The notes: generated by a model from the letters alone, not told the origin. A stretch of DNA of 64,000 nucleotides from Neorhizobium populisoli (GCF_019430945.1 NZ_JAHYCB010000017.1:1-64000), one strand, 5' to 3'; shown: positions 24,642-33,240, counted from the stretch's first letter. Program-made: numbers and translations.

Positions 24642-24668
24642 ATTGCACAATCTCTGCGTTCGTGCAAT
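24642..24668. promoter_or_regulatory. inverted repeat between Nudix and DeoR genes
   Basis: ATTGCAC (24642-24648) and GTGCAAT (24662-24668) form a perfect inverted repeat with a 13-base spacer, in the short divergent intergenic space. Spaced repeats of this kind suit DeoR-family operators. Binding by the adjacent regulator is inferred. Confidence 0.5.
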
Positions 24669-24691
24669 ATCATGCAGAGAAGGAGAAGCGA

Positions 24692-25456
24692 ATGCTAACT
24701 GTGGAAAGGAAGGCCCTCATCCTCCAGCGCCTCGAAAGCGTGGGTCGGGTTGTGGCCAAGGAGATGAGCCTTGAGCTGGAACTGTCTGAGGATACAATTC
24801 GGCGTGACCTGAGAGAACTTGCCGCCGAGGGGTTGCTTCAGCGGGTGCACGGCGGCGCCCTTCCCGCCTCGAAAGCGCTTGCTGACCTGCCGACGAGACG
24901 CAAGGTTCAGCCGGCGGACAAGGCGGCGATCGCGAAGGCGGCCGCTGGCATGATCAAGAACGGACAGACCGTGTTCCTGGACGGTGGCACCACGGCTATC
25001 GCGCTTGCCCGGTCGTTGGCAGCCACCGACCTTCAAGCGACTGTCGTAACCCACAGTCCAGATGTGGCAGTGGCACTTCACGCTCATGGGGGGGTCGAAG
25101 TCGAGCTTATCGGTGGGCGGCTCTACAAGCACTCCAACGTCACCGTCGGCGCCGTTGCCATCGAAGAAATCACCTCCATTCGGCCGGACATCTACTTCAT
25201 GGGCGTCACAGGCATCCATCCCGAATACGGCCTCACAACCGGCAACCGGGAGGAAGCAGCCGTCAAGCGCGCCATCAGCCGACAATCCGCCGAAACGGTC
25301 GTGCTTGCCTCACGAGAGAAGCTTGGGGCGGTCTCGGCACACAGCGTCGTGCCCCTCGACCAAATCGATAGCCTGCTCGTCGCGAGGAGCTGCCCACCAG
25401 ACCTGATAGACCCGTTCACGAGCCTCGGGGTCTCGATTGTCCACGCCGGTGCTTGA
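24692..25456 (+). CDS. DeoR-family transcriptional regulator
   Basis: A 254-aa regulator starting MLTVERKALILQRLESVGRV behind AAGGAG. The helix-turn-helix reads LELSEDTIRRDLRELAAEGL followed by LQRVHGGALP, the DeoR signature. The C-terminal sugar-phosphate sensor domain has VFLDGGTTAIALARSL and DIYFMGVTGI. Members repress sugar or nucleoside catabolism and respond to phosphorylated sugars. The Nudix gene opposite, which could act on nucleotide sugars, is the likely target. Longer upstream starts lack a ribosome-binding site. Confidence 0.9.
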   Translation: MLTVERKALILQRLESVGRVVAKEMSLELELSEDTIRRDLRELAAEGLLQRVHGGALPASKALADLPTRRKVQPADKAAIAKAAAGMIKNGQTVFLDGGTTAIALARSLAATDLQATVVTHSPDVAVALHAHGGVEVELIGGRLYKHSNVTVGAVAIEEITSIRPDIYFMGVTGIHPEYGLTTGNREEAAVKRAISRQSAETVVLASREKLGAVSAHSVVPLDQIDSLLVARSCPPDLIDPFTSLGVSIVHAGA

Positions 25457-25528
25457 GATGAAGCGGCGCTACATCGGACAGCCCGGCGCTACCAGCCTCC
25501 TTCTTTAGACCGACTGCGCCGAGCGAAT

Positions 25529-25546
25529 TTCGTATACGTGTACGAA
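25529..25546. promoter_or_regulatory. imperfect palindrome near end of DeoR / exporter operon
   Basis: TTCGTATACGTGTACGAA is an 18-bp near-perfect palindrome (two mismatched positions). It sits between the convergent DeoR gene and the exporter gene, so it does not lie in an obvious promoter. It resembles an operator half-conserved for a GntR- or LacI-type protein; purpose unknown. Confidence 0.35.
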
Positions 25547-25622
25547 AACATACTGCTGCCGGTGAGGTTTTCGGGGTGGACGCTTACGAAGAATCTAAAT
25601 TAAAGCACCTCATCCGTGCGGT

Positions 25623-26513
25623 TCACTTTCCGACCTGCAGCCTTGAGCCGATAGCACTCGCCCCAACGACCATTGCGATCCCCAGCATTTGAACCTGAGC
25701 AAGCCCCTGCCCCAGGACCAGCAACCCGATTGCGGCGCCGACGGCGGGCTCCAGACTCATCAGAAGCCCGAAGGAGAACGTCTGCATGCGTTTGAGTGCA
25801 AGATACTCGAGCGAGTATGGCATCAAGGGAACAAGAATCGCCAAGAGTGCCACCTGAAGGGCAAGCATCGGTGTTACGTGTTGAAGAGCTTCGATTACAC
25901 CAAGCGGCGTTGCAACCAGGGTCGCGAAGAGGAGCGAGAGCGCCAAGCCTTCTAGTCCCGCGAAGCGGCGGCCGACGCGCTTCATGAGGATGATGTAGCC
26001 AGCCCAGCCTACTGCGGCGCCGAGTGCCAGAAAAGCACCAGCCGTATTGCCCGTCCAGGATCGTCCGTCCCACGAAAGGCACAACACCCCTGCAGCAGCA
26101 ATAAGTGGGCAGAGGATTCGCCAGACACCGCGGCCGTAAAGAGCTGCGACGGTCAGAGGACCGAGGAAATCGATCGCTACAGCAAGGCTCAGAGAGATGT
26201 ACTGAATCGAGGCGAAGAAGCACAGCGTCATTATCGCCATCGCACATCCCAGCGCTCCAGCCGACTGCCAGTGCCGGACGTCGTAGTCCCTGATGCGTGG
26301 CCGCACGAAGGGCACCAGGAAGAGGGTGGCAAACAAGAGCCGAAGCCAGGTTGCCCCAAATGATCCGAGCTTTTCCATGACTGGACCGGAAAGCGCGGCA
26401 CCGACCTGAATGCTGATCATCGACAGGATACAAAGTGCCATGCCGACCAGGCTGGCTTTAAGCGGCGTAGTCGCATGGTTGGCCAACTTATCCACGTCGC
26501 GTGTCACTTCCAT
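25623..26513 (-). CDS. EamA-family exporter (RhtA-like)
   Basis: A 296-aa inner-membrane protein with about ten hydrophobic segments in two EamA repeats. Typical stretches are GAALSGPVMEKLGSFGATWL, QYISLSLAVAIDFLGPLTVA and LMPYSLEYLALKRMQTFSFG with LEPAVGAAIGLLVLGQ. This pattern is that of RhtA, an exporter of threonine, homoserine and other amino acids. It is the last gene of the tautomerase-cupin-DUF4865 operon and overlaps its neighbour by 10 bases. Export of a product or an inhibitor linked to that operon is inferred. Confidence 0.88.
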   Translation of the reverse strand: MEVTRDVDKLANHATTPLKASLVGMALCILSMISIQVGAALSGPVMEKLGSFGATWLRLLFATLFLVPFVRPRIRDYDVRHWQSAGALGCAMAIMTLCFFASIQYISLSLAVAIDFLGPLTVAALYGRGVWRILCPLIAAAGVLCLSWDGRSWTGNTAGAFLALGAAVGWAGYIILMKRVGRRFAGLEGLALSLLFATLVATPLGVIEALQHVTPMLALQVALLAILVPLMPYSLEYLALKRMQTFSFGLLMSLEPAVGAAIGLLVLGQGLAQVQMLGIAMVVGASAIGSRLQVGK

Positions 26514-27079
26514 CTTTCACCCGCATATCCTGATTCAACAGCAACGTAGCCAACGTCGTATCTCTGTCCCGGCAACTGGTCCGTGGGCGGCTCTCTCCAG
26601 AGCGAGAACTCCACAAGCGACCAACCACGCGGATCGAAGCCTGTGACGCAGGCAAGAGCGCCCATCGTTGTCTGCTCCAGCGCGCGCCGGGTTGCCTCGC
26701 ACCGCAGCGCCTGAAGATCGCAATACGGCGCAATCGGCAGGATATGTTTCATGGCACATCCTGCCGCCGCGACGTCCATGGAGACGTCTTGGTGCCAAAC
26801 AAGCCAGGAAGCAACGCTCGGCCAGCCGAACGCACTGCTGACGGCCCGGAAACCTGGGCCACTCAGGAAAGCCTCCATTCCCGCAGCCCGCTCCCATAGA
26901 TAGAAGGGAGCGTAGAGGTTTTCGGGGCTTTGCATCTCGCCGGTTCGCGCCGACAGGTACGCCTTGAAGCGGAGGTCCGGAAAGCCATCGAGCCTGTGCC
27001 CATTATCACTGATGCGCCGATCGATGATCGACATGTCGTAGTCGGCGGGAAGCGGGAAGCTATACTGCATCGCAATCAT
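26504..27079 (-). CDS. DUF4865 family protein
   Basis: A 191-aa protein. The start (MQYSFPLPADYDMSIIDRRI) and FKAYLSARTG are characteristic of DUF4865, a family whose function is unknown. It has no signal peptide. Its ATGA start overlaps the cupin stop, and its end overlaps the exporter gene, so it belongs to a coupled operon. In rhizobia this family commonly appears next to LysR regulators, tautomerases and quinone-related enzymes, which suggests a part in small-molecule metabolism. Confidence 0.75.
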   Translation of the reverse strand: MIAMQYSFPLPADYDMSIIDRRISDNGHRLDGFPDLRFKAYLSARTGEMQSPENLYAPFYLWERAAGMEAFLSGPGFRAVSSAFGWPSVASWLVWHQDVSMDVAAAGCAMKHILPIAPYCDLQALRCEATRRALEQTTMGALACVTGFDPRGWSLVEFSLWREPPTDQLPGQRYDVGYVAVESGYAGERWK

Positions 27080-27480
27080 CTTCTCTGCTCCACCTGTTCC
27101 AACCAGTCGACGTTGCGGCCGTCCTGCCAGAGTTGCACCGACAAGTAGGCGAAGGTCCCGTGCGGCGAGGCGCCGTGCCAGTGCTTCTCACCCGGAGCAA
27201 ACCATACCGCATCGCCTGCACGGAGTTCGTTCACCTCACCGCCGCAAACCTGCGCTAGTCCCACGCCGGACAGGGCATAGAGAAGCTGCCCGCGCGGATG
27301 GGAGTGCCACTTCGTGATCGTCCCAGGAGCGAGGTCGGCCCGAATCGCGGCCAGGTCGCCGTCGCCACCTCCGTCAAGGAGGTTTTCGAACCAGAAGGGC
27401 GTGCTGCTGATCCCGGCGGGCGACAGAGCCGCACCACCAGCCCGACGGATCGTCATGGAAGCTGGGTTACTCCTGTTCAT
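27076..27480 (-). CDS. cupin-domain protein
   Basis: A 134-aa single-domain cupin from the start MNRSNPASMT. TKWHSHPRGQLLYALSGVGL has the first metal-ligand motif (HxH...), and WFAPGEKHWHGASPHGTFAY the second (His residues). Such proteins bind a divalent metal and act as oxygenases, isomerases or sugar binders. The gene overlaps the tautomerase by 14 bases and DUF4865 by 4 bases. The longer upstream start is inside the tautomerase gene and looks non-native. Confidence 0.85.
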   Translation of the reverse strand: MNRSNPASMTIRRAGGAALSPAGISSTPFWFENLLDGGGDGDLAAIRADLAPGTITKWHSHPRGQLLYALSGVGLAQVCGGEVNELRAGDAVWFAPGEKHWHGASPHGTFAYLSVQLWQDGRNVDWLEQVEQRR

Positions 27481-27895
27481 AGCCCGCCTCCCCCACCTGC
27501 ACGCGCCAATCTGCCGACACCATCTGGGCAACCCCGTCGCCGAACGACCATTCGTCCGGCTGCGTCGTGATGATGACGATCATCAGGTTCTTCGGGTCCA
27601 GCCCCGGACTGCGTTGAAGCTCCTCGGCCGCTCGCTTGAAAAAGGCTCCCCGCATTTGCGTTGTCCGTGCGCGGCCTGCGGTGACGGCGACGAGAATAAA
27701 GTCTTCCGTCCTCGGACCCGCGAGATACGTCGGGTCGAAGATCAGCTCGTACAGTTCGTGCTGGTGGACGATTTGGAAACGGTCACTCTCAGGCACGTCG
27801 TATTCGGCGACGAGCGCGCGGTGGAGGCCGTCGCCGATCGAGCGGATATAGCTTTCGGGCTTGCCTCGGATCATGGAAATTCGAACGAAAGGCAT
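27467..27895 (-). CDS. tautomerase-family protein
   Basis: A 142-aa protein starting M-PFVRISMIRGKPESY, so Pro1, the catalytic base of the 4-oxalocrotonate tautomerase/MIF superfamily, is exposed after Met removal. ELIFDPTYLAGPRTEDFILV and NLMIVIITTQPDEWSFGDG are typical of the longer MIF-like members. An AGGAG ribosome-binding site lies at proper distance. It is the first gene of the operon that runs to the RhtA-like exporter, and is divergent from a LysR regulator, which likely controls it. Confidence 0.88.
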   Translation of the reverse strand: MPFVRISMIRGKPESYIRSIGDGLHRALVAEYDVPESDRFQIVHQHELYELIFDPTYLAGPRTEDFILVAVTAGRARTTQMRGAFFKRAAEELQRSPGLDPKNLMIVIITTQPDEWSFGDGVAQMVSADWRVQVGEAGYEQE

Positions 27896-27997
27896 CAGGG
27901 GCTCCTGTCGTGTGGCTGTTTACACCGGCAAGATCGCATGGCATATCCGTACGGAAAATCAGATTGTTTAGAACTTATGGTTCGGAGAAACAGGACG

Positions 27998-28900
27998 ATG
28001 AAGAAGATCAACCTGGACCTCGACGTTGTTCGGACGTTCGCCACCGGCATAGAACTCGGCAGCTTCGCGAAGGCGGCGGACCGGCTCGGACGATCGACGT
28101 CGGCGGTCAGCGCCCAGTTGAAGAAGCTGGAGGAACAGACGGGCGCCGAACTGTTTCGCAAGGCTGGCCGGGGCCTTGCCCTGACCGAGGCCGGTGAGAC
28201 AATGCTTGCCTACGGCCGGCGCCTGCTCGAGCTCAACGACGAGGCGGTCATCGCCGTACATGGCGTCGAACTCGAAGGCTGGGTGAGGCTGGGTCTGCAG
28301 GAAGACTTCGGGGAGACGCTGCTGCCGGACGTCCTTGGTCGATTTGCGCGGGCGCACCCAAAGGTGAAGATCGAGGCTCGCGTCGCCCGCAACGCTGAAC
28401 TGCTCGACGCGATCGCCGGAGGGAGGCTCGACCTCGCGCTTGCGTGGAGCGACGGGGCCCGTACGGCCCACTGCCAGCCTCTTGCCGACGTTCCGCTCTG
28501 CTGGGTCGGAAGCGCGACATACAGGAACACGATAGACCCGCGCGAGCCGGTTCCACTTCTTGCTCTCGACAACCAGTGCCTGATGCGGACTATCGGTGCG
28601 AAGGCGCTCGACGACGCGGGAAGGCCGTGGCGCATCAGCTTCGTCGGCTCCAGCCTCGCAAGCTTGTGGGCGGCCGCCGCGGCGGGATTGGGCGTCACGG
28701 TGAGGACGGAGCTGTGGCTCCCGGAAAAGGTGACAAGGATCGACTCCATAGCCGATACGCTTCCCTCGCTGTCCTCGATCGGACTGACGCTTCACCGCGC
28801 CGAAGCTCATCTGTCTCCCGCGGCGGAAGCACTTGCTTCGCTAGTGATAACCGACGTGCTATCCGCGATTGGCCGAGACCTTGGAATGTCTACTGCCTGA
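27998..28900 (+). CDS. LysR-family transcriptional regulator
   Basis: A 300-aa LysR protein. LDVVRTFATGIELGSFAKAA and STSAVSAQLKKLEEQTGAEL form the winged helix-turn-helix, followed by the linker helix. The C-terminal effector domain (VRLGLQEDFGETLLPDVLGR, ARNAELLDAIAGGRLDLALA) is of the periplasmic-binding-protein type. It is divergent from the tautomerase operon with about 100 bases between, the classic layout for LysR activation of the adjacent operon and self-repression. The effector is unknown. The start has AGGAC upstream; a much longer open frame to 27314 is not native. Confidence 0.92.
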   Translation: MKKINLDLDVVRTFATGIELGSFAKAADRLGRSTSAVSAQLKKLEEQTGAELFRKAGRGLALTEAGETMLAYGRRLLELNDEAVIAVHGVELEGWVRLGLQEDFGETLLPDVLGRFARAHPKVKIEARVARNAELLDAIAGGRLDLALAWSDGARTAHCQPLADVPLCWVGSATYRNTIDPREPVPLLALDNQCLMRTIGAKALDDAGRPWRISFVGSSLASLWAAAAAGLGVTVRTELWLPEKVTRIDSIADTLPSLSSIGLTLHRAEAHLSPAAEALASLVITDVLSAIGRDLGMSTA

Positions 28901-29036
28901 GCGGCATTGTTGACCGCGGCGACACCAATCGGGGGGAGACGTCTACTCGCTCGCGAGGCACCTCGTGCTGGATAGGTCGGAAACTGAAGATCGCCAGGAT
29001 TTACAAGGCCACCGAATCCTTCGCGGAGGACAATGC

Positions 29037-29273
29037 CTACTCGTCCGCCAAAGGCCAATCGTTCGAAGGCTCTTCGACGTCCTGCTCTCCGTGAGGAACG
29101 CCTTCTGAACGCGAAGTCGGCGACACCCCGCTATTGTGGTCGGACGGCATCGTCTGCGTCGTGCCGGAATGCTCCTGCTCCGCCTCTCTCCAGTGTCGGT
29201 CATGCTGCCCTTCCGGGCGGCCCTCCTGCTCCCATCTCCGATGCGCAATCTCTCTAATCTTTTCGTCGTCCAT
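29037..29273 (-). CDS. DUF2934 family protein
   Basis: A 78-aa hydrophilic protein. MDDEKIREIAHRRWEQEGRP followed by HDRHWREAEQEH is the DUF2934 pattern (IR-x-x-A-x-x-x-W-E-x-x-G-x-P...W-x-x-A-E). The start at 29273 is chosen because GAGGAG lies six bases before it; an ATG six codons earlier is also possible. Function is unknown; the family is abundant in rhizobia and often stress-linked. Confidence 0.75.
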   Translation of the reverse strand: MDDEKIREIAHRRWEQEGRPEGQHDRHWREAEQEHSGTTQTMPSDHNSGVSPTSRSEGVPHGEQDVEEPSNDWPLADE

Positions 29274-29462
29274 GATAATCTCCTCGTGCATTCCACTCGA
29301 ACAGCTAGCGACGACGCCAGTTCCGTAAGCGACGAACGAAAGCTCGAAACTGGAACCTCGTCTCTGCGGTTGAAAAGAGACGCCGGGTTTAGTATAAAAG
29401 CTCTGCTGATCAATGCGTTCTCAAACTTGGAGCTATCGCTTCTCCAAGATCGGCATTTATAA

Positions 29463-29497
29463 AGCCCGGCCATCTCCTGTGCCGGGTTCTTTTTTTA
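29463..29497 (+). terminator. Rho-independent terminator
   Basis: AGCCCGGC and GCCGGGTT form a stem around a 10-base loop and are followed by a run of seven T. It is one of the best terminators in the window, but no protein gene on the plus strand ends in front of it, so it may close a small RNA transcribed from about 29300. Confidence 0.7.
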
Positions 29498-30134
29498 GAA
29501 AATTGCGTGGGAGCCTTCAGCCATGTAGCCGCTACACGCGATGCCGGTCGCCTATACGAAGTTGGCTGTAGTAATCATCGATATGACTGCCAAGCTGGGC
29601 ATCACACCCGAAGACGTTCAGCAAATCCTTGTCTCGCGGCGGGCATTCATCAGTAATTCGTGTTTGCGCGCGAACGATCCAAGAAGCTTACCAGCCGGGC
29701 TTGCTTGTCTTTTGGGAGCCCGTATCTGGTGCCGAAATCCGCGACGCTGACGACTTTCTTCGCGCTAGGAAGTTGGATCTTTATAACACCAGCGATGCCG
29801 ACAGAGGCGAACTCTACGTGAAGCTTATCCTCTCCCAAGGTCATTGGTCCTAGGGAAAACCTGGGTGCTCCAGGAGTGCTTGTGCTTTGGTAAGCAAGCA
29901 GGGACTAAAGTCCAGGTTGCAACCGACAAATGTATTGCTACTATCGCTGAGCGAGCTCATGGCTGTGCCTTGCTCGTAACGGATAAGGCTTTGAGGTGTG
30001 GAGCCTAGCCTTGTCCGTTCTGAAGTTTAGGACAGAGAAGCACTGTCCAGACAAGGCTCTCGAAGTAGTGCGTGATCGTACCCGCGGTCGTCAGAGATGT
30101 GTCGTTCGCCGCGTCAACTGTCGTTCGGGCGGCT
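29498..30134. other. 637-bp stretch without a confident gene
   Basis: Weak open frames occur on both strands (for example 29650-29844 minus, 64 aa, and 29629-29853 plus, 74 aa), but they overlap each other, lack recognisable families and have poor start contexts. No repeat or tRNA is visible. It lies between a terminator and gene remnants and is probably decayed sequence. Confidence 0.4.
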
Positions 30135-30330
30135 TTAGCCCGCCCGCGCTCGGATGGCACTGAAAGTAGCCTGCTGCAGCGCACGCGCGAGGTCCTCGGA
30201 CGTGTAAGGCTTCGTGAGCTGGACTGCGTCGACAATACCTGATTCCTGCCGGCCCAGCTCGTCGCCGCTGGCGAAGATGATCCCCACCCTCGGCCATCGC
30301 TCCCGGACCTGGCGCGCCAGCGCGATCCAT
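30135..30330 (-). pseudogene. C-terminal remnant of response-regulator receiver domain
   Basis: The minus-strand frame reads RQVRERWPRVGIIFASGDEL, then AVQLTKPYTSEDLARALQQA, ending at the stop 30135-30137. The strand GIIFASG and the conserved Lys in LTKPY are the last third of a CheY-like receiver. The part with the phospho-acceptor Asp is missing. No intact partner kinase adjoins it, only another remnant. Confidence 0.6.
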
Positions 30331-30568
30331 GCCCAGCATGGTGCGTGACTTCAAAGGGTATCGGAAAGCGATCTATAGTCCGAACGACCACTTCGCGGTG
30401 GTCACCCCTTCAGGCAGCAACCGAGTTTTCGATTTCAAGGAGCGCCAGCCGCGTCGACTGTCGTCGAGGGAGCGTCGACATGCCTGCACCGGGCCGAGAC
30501 CGTGATTAACGAACTTCTCCACGATCCCACGCCTCTGCCGCAGCTATAGCGCGTGGCGTCGACGCTAT

Positions 30569-30705
30569 TCAGTCGCCGGACGCGGCGTCCATCTTAAAAA
30601 TGAAGCAGGTTTCGTCGTCATCCGAACGGACGTCGATCCTTCCAGCATGTGCCTCCGCTTTCTGTGACGCGATTAGAAACCGAGGCCGAGGCCGGTGGAG
30701 GTCGC
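30569..30705 (-). pseudogene. C-terminal remnant of a histidine kinase ATPase domain
   Basis: TSTGLGLGF in one frame, then AEAHAGRIDVRSDDDETCFI in the next, resemble the G2 box and last strands of HATPase_c domains (GTGLGL...AHGG-I-V-S...T-F-F). A frameshift separates them, and everything upstream has been replaced by another small gene. With the nearby receiver remnant it hints at a lost two-component pair. Confidence 0.45.
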
Positions 30706-30710
30706 GATCT

Positions 30711-30917
30711 TCAAATGCCGCTTTCCATTTCGGTTTCCTCCTCGAGAGCGGACAGCCGCGCATTGGCGGCGTCGAGAATCGCCGTAAGGAACTCGACGCG
30801 GGTCCACCCGACGAGGTGCGCTTCCTCGACGAGAAGCTGGACGGCGTAGTCGACCGTCTGGTCGAGTTCGACCTTTCGCTCTGGAGATTCCGGGTTGCAG
30901 GTAGGGGGATCGATCAC
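30711..30917 (-). CDS. hypothetical small protein, 68 aa
   Basis: Helical, acidic protein with no signal peptide: DQTVDYAVQLLVEEAHLVGW followed by TRVEFLTAILDAANARLSAL. No family is recognised. The regular amphipathic pattern and clean frame argue for a real gene. It overlaps the boundary of the kinase remnant and is followed on the same strand after a gap by no evident partner. Confidence 0.5.
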   Translation of the reverse strand: MIDPPTCNPESPERKVELDQTVDYAVQLLVEEAHLVGWTRVEFLTAILDAANARLSALEEETEMESGI

Positions 30918-30945
30918 GGTGGAATCGTGCTCCAGTGGCTATTGC

Positions 30946-31119
30946 TCACTTCTCGAGTTCGTTCTCGACCTTCGAGCGCGAATTGCCAACCTTCTTCACG
31001 GCGTCCTTGACCTGGGACTTAGATACGTCTTCCTTAGAAGCTTCGTATCGAACTTCGTGGTCCTGGCCGCCGGCCACTTTCGCCCGATCCTGAGCACGGC
31101 CTTTCGACGATGTTGGCAT
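30946..31119 (-). CDS. DUF3606-type small protein
   Basis: A 57-aa protein starting MPTSSKGRAQDRAKVAGGQD, then HEVRYEASKEDVSKSQVKDA and VKKVGNSRSKVENELEK. The pattern RxxVxGxQxHEVxYxAxKxxVSxxxVxxAVxKVGxxRxxVExxL matches DUF3606, a family frequent in rhizobia. A GGAGGTG ribosome-binding site lies seven bases before the ATG. It is a small, basic, soluble protein; the function is unknown, and induction in stress or stationary phase is only guessed from relatives. Confidence 0.8.
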   Translation of the reverse strand: MPTSSKGRAQDRAKVAGGQDHEVRYEASKEDVSKSQVKDAVKKVGNSRSKVENELEK

Positions 31120-31206
31120 GTGAGCACCTCCTTCATGAGTTCGCCAGAAACGCTGGACAAATGATGAAGTTCCACCGCTATCGGCCAGACCGGAAGACCT
31201 TGGCGA

Positions 31207-33183
31207 CTAATTGCCGTCTGCGTTCCGATGCCGGTCGGCGACGACTGCCGCGAGCGCGTCGCGCAACTGCATCTGCGTGAACGGCTTCGGGAGTCGCAGG
31301 ACGCCAGGATCCTCGCCTGTCGGAAGCTCCGCATACCCGGTGGCCAGAATCAATCCCACGTGGGGATGCCGCCCGGCCACCTTCCGGATGAGGTCGGCCC
31401 CCAGCATGCGTGGCATGGCGTGATCCGAAATCAGCACGTCGGGCAGCGGCCCGGATTGCAGAGCAGCTAGCGCCTCGTCACCTGAATGGGCTTCGATCGC
31501 TGTGTGCCCGAGATCTTCCAGCATCAGCACGGTGTTCATCAGCACCAGGGCGTCGTCGTCGACGGCCAGAACGGTGAGCGGCCGCATCGGAGCCGGCTGC
31601 TCGAAAACCAGCGACGGGACGTCGATGACCGGATCGGTTTTTCGGTCGGCGACGGGCAGCCACAGCTCGGCCGTCGTACCGTTTGCGAGCGACGACTTCA
31701 TGACGAGCCGTCCGCCGGACTGCGCCATCAGTCCTTGCACCATTGGGAGCCCTAGTCCGGTGCCCTTGCCGACGCCCTTCGTCGTGAAGAACGGGGTGGT
31801 CGCCTTCTCCAGCGTCTCCTCGTCCATCCCCTCGCCTTCGTCCTTGACAGAAAGGCACACGTATTCGCCTGCCGGGAGTTCGGGCACCTGACCAGCGCGC
31901 AGGACATGCTTGCGTGCGGCGATCTGGATCATCCCACCGTCGGGCATGGCGTCGCGGGCATTGACGCAAAGGTTGAGCAGCGCGCTTTCAAGCTGGTTCG
32001 GGTCGGATAGCACCTGCGGTAGGGACAACGGAAAGGTCGTGCTGATCTCGACGCCCGGCCCGATGGATCTTTGTAGGAGTTCGGCCATCTCCCTGACGAG
32101 GTCGGGGACGCTGACCACCTCCAGCTTGAGGTCCTGCTTTCTGGAGAACGCGAGCAGCCGCTGCGTTAACGAAGCTCCTCGCTTCGCCCCTACGATCGCA
32201 TTGTCGATCAGGCCGACGACGTCGGGCATGGACGCGACACGCTTCCGTGCGATTTCGAGGCTCCCCAGGACCGCAGTCAGCAGGTTGTTGAAGTCGTGCG
32301 CGACGCCGCCCGTGAGCTGGCCGACGGCGTCCATCTTCTGCGCCTGGAAAAGTTCCTTCTGCGCCGTGTCGAGGGCCTCCTGAGCAAGTCTCTTTTCGGT
32401 GACGTCCCTCGTGATCTTCGCGTACCCCACCAGACGTCCGTCGTCGCCGTGGATGGCGTCGATGATGACGTTGGCCCAGAACCTGCTGCCGTCCTTGCGT
32501 ATCCTCCATCCCTCGCGTTCGAAGCGTCCTTCGCGCGCGGCCGTTTCCAACGCTCTTGCCGGAAAGCCGGCGTCGCGGTCTTCGTCCGTGTAGAACTTCG
32601 AGAAGTGCTCTCCGATGATCTCGTCGGGCAGATACCCTTTGATGCGCTGAGCGCCGGCATTCCAACTTGCCACGTTGCCGTCCAGGTCGAGCATGTAGAT
32701 TGCGTAGTCGGTGACTCCTTGAACCAGCAGCCTGAACTGCTGCTCGCTCTGTCGTAGAATTTCCTCCGCAGCCTTGCGTTCGGAAAGATCGCGCGTGATC
32801 TTCGCGAAGCCGACGAGATGTCCGTGCGGATCCCTGATCGCATCGATCACGACGTGAGCCCAGAAACGTTCGCCGCCCTTCCTGACGCGCCAGCCTTCGG
32901 CTTCGAAGCGACCCTCGGCTCTGGCAGTCGCCAGCGCCCTCGCAGGCAGTTCCGTCGCCTTGTCCTCGTCCGTGTAGAAACGGGAGAAGTGTTCTCCGAG
33001 GATCTCGCTCTCGGCATAGCCCTTGAAGCGCTGCGCCCCGGAGTTCCAGCTCGAGACGCGCCCCTCGGTGTCGAGCATGTAGATGGCATAGTCGGTAATC
33101 GCATCTACAAGGATGCGGTAGCGATCCTCGAGGGAGCCGGACCGGAGCGAGCTTACATGGGCTGTCATATCATGGTTCCGCAA
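31207..33183 (-). CDS. hybrid sensor histidine kinase (PAS-PAS-HisKA-HATPase-REC)
   Basis: A 658-aa cytoplasmic hybrid kinase without membrane segments. Two similar PAS domains (about residues 20-140 and 145-270; both have AIYMLD, SWN-GAQR-KGY and GEHFS-FYTDEDR/K) are followed by HisKA with GGVAHDFNNLLTAVLG, HATPase with LLNLCVNARDAMPDGG and GKGTGLGLPMVQGL, and a C-terminal receiver (LAVDDDALVL, LISDHAMP, RLPKPF). The PAS repeat suggests internal duplication. A separate receiver gene lies 57 bases upstream, same strand, possibly its partner. The signal could be redox, oxygen or light, but no cofactor residue is diagnostic. Confidence 0.93.
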   Translation of the reverse strand: MRNHDMTAHVSSLRSGSLEDRYRILVDAITDYAIYMLDTEGRVSSWNSGAQRFKGYAESEILGEHFSRFYTDEDKATELPARALATARAEGRFEAEGWRVRKGGERFWAHVVIDAIRDPHGHLVGFAKITRDLSERKAAEEILRQSEQQFRLLVQGVTDYAIYMLDLDGNVASWNAGAQRIKGYLPDEIIGEHFSKFYTDEDRDAGFPARALETAAREGRFEREGWRIRKDGSRFWANVIIDAIHGDDGRLVGYAKITRDVTEKRLAQEALDTAQKELFQAQKMDAVGQLTGGVAHDFNNLLTAVLGSLEIARKRVASMPDVVGLIDNAIVGAKRGASLTQRLLAFSRKQDLKLEVVSVPDLVREMAELLQRSIGPGVEISTTFPLSLPQVLSDPNQLESALLNLCVNARDAMPDGGMIQIAARKHVLRAGQVPELPAGEYVCLSVKDEGEGMDEETLEKATTPFFTTKGVGKGTGLGLPMVQGLMAQSGGRLVMKSSLANGTTAELWLPVADRKTDPVIDVPSLVFEQPAPMRPLTVLAVDDDALVLMNTVLMLEDLGHTAIEAHSGDEALAALQSGPLPDVLISDHAMPRMLGADLIRKVAGRHPHVGLILATGYAELPTGEDPGVLRLPKPFTQMQLRDALAAVVADRHRNADGN

Positions 33184-33240
33184 ATGTGTGCAGCGGGCGG
33201 TGCCTCGGAGCAGGCAGCGGCCTTGAAGTTAGGAAACATC

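Noticed and set aside
27314..27997. N-terminal extension of the LysR frame
   Set aside because: The open frame upstream of 27998 runs opposite the tautomerase and cupin genes and has no LysR features; the ATG at 27998 has a ribosome-binding site and the normal family start.
29650..29844. 64-aa minus-strand ORF that looks moderately protein-like
   Set aside because: No family or ribosome-binding site, and it overlaps equally open frames on the other strand; not enough to call a gene.
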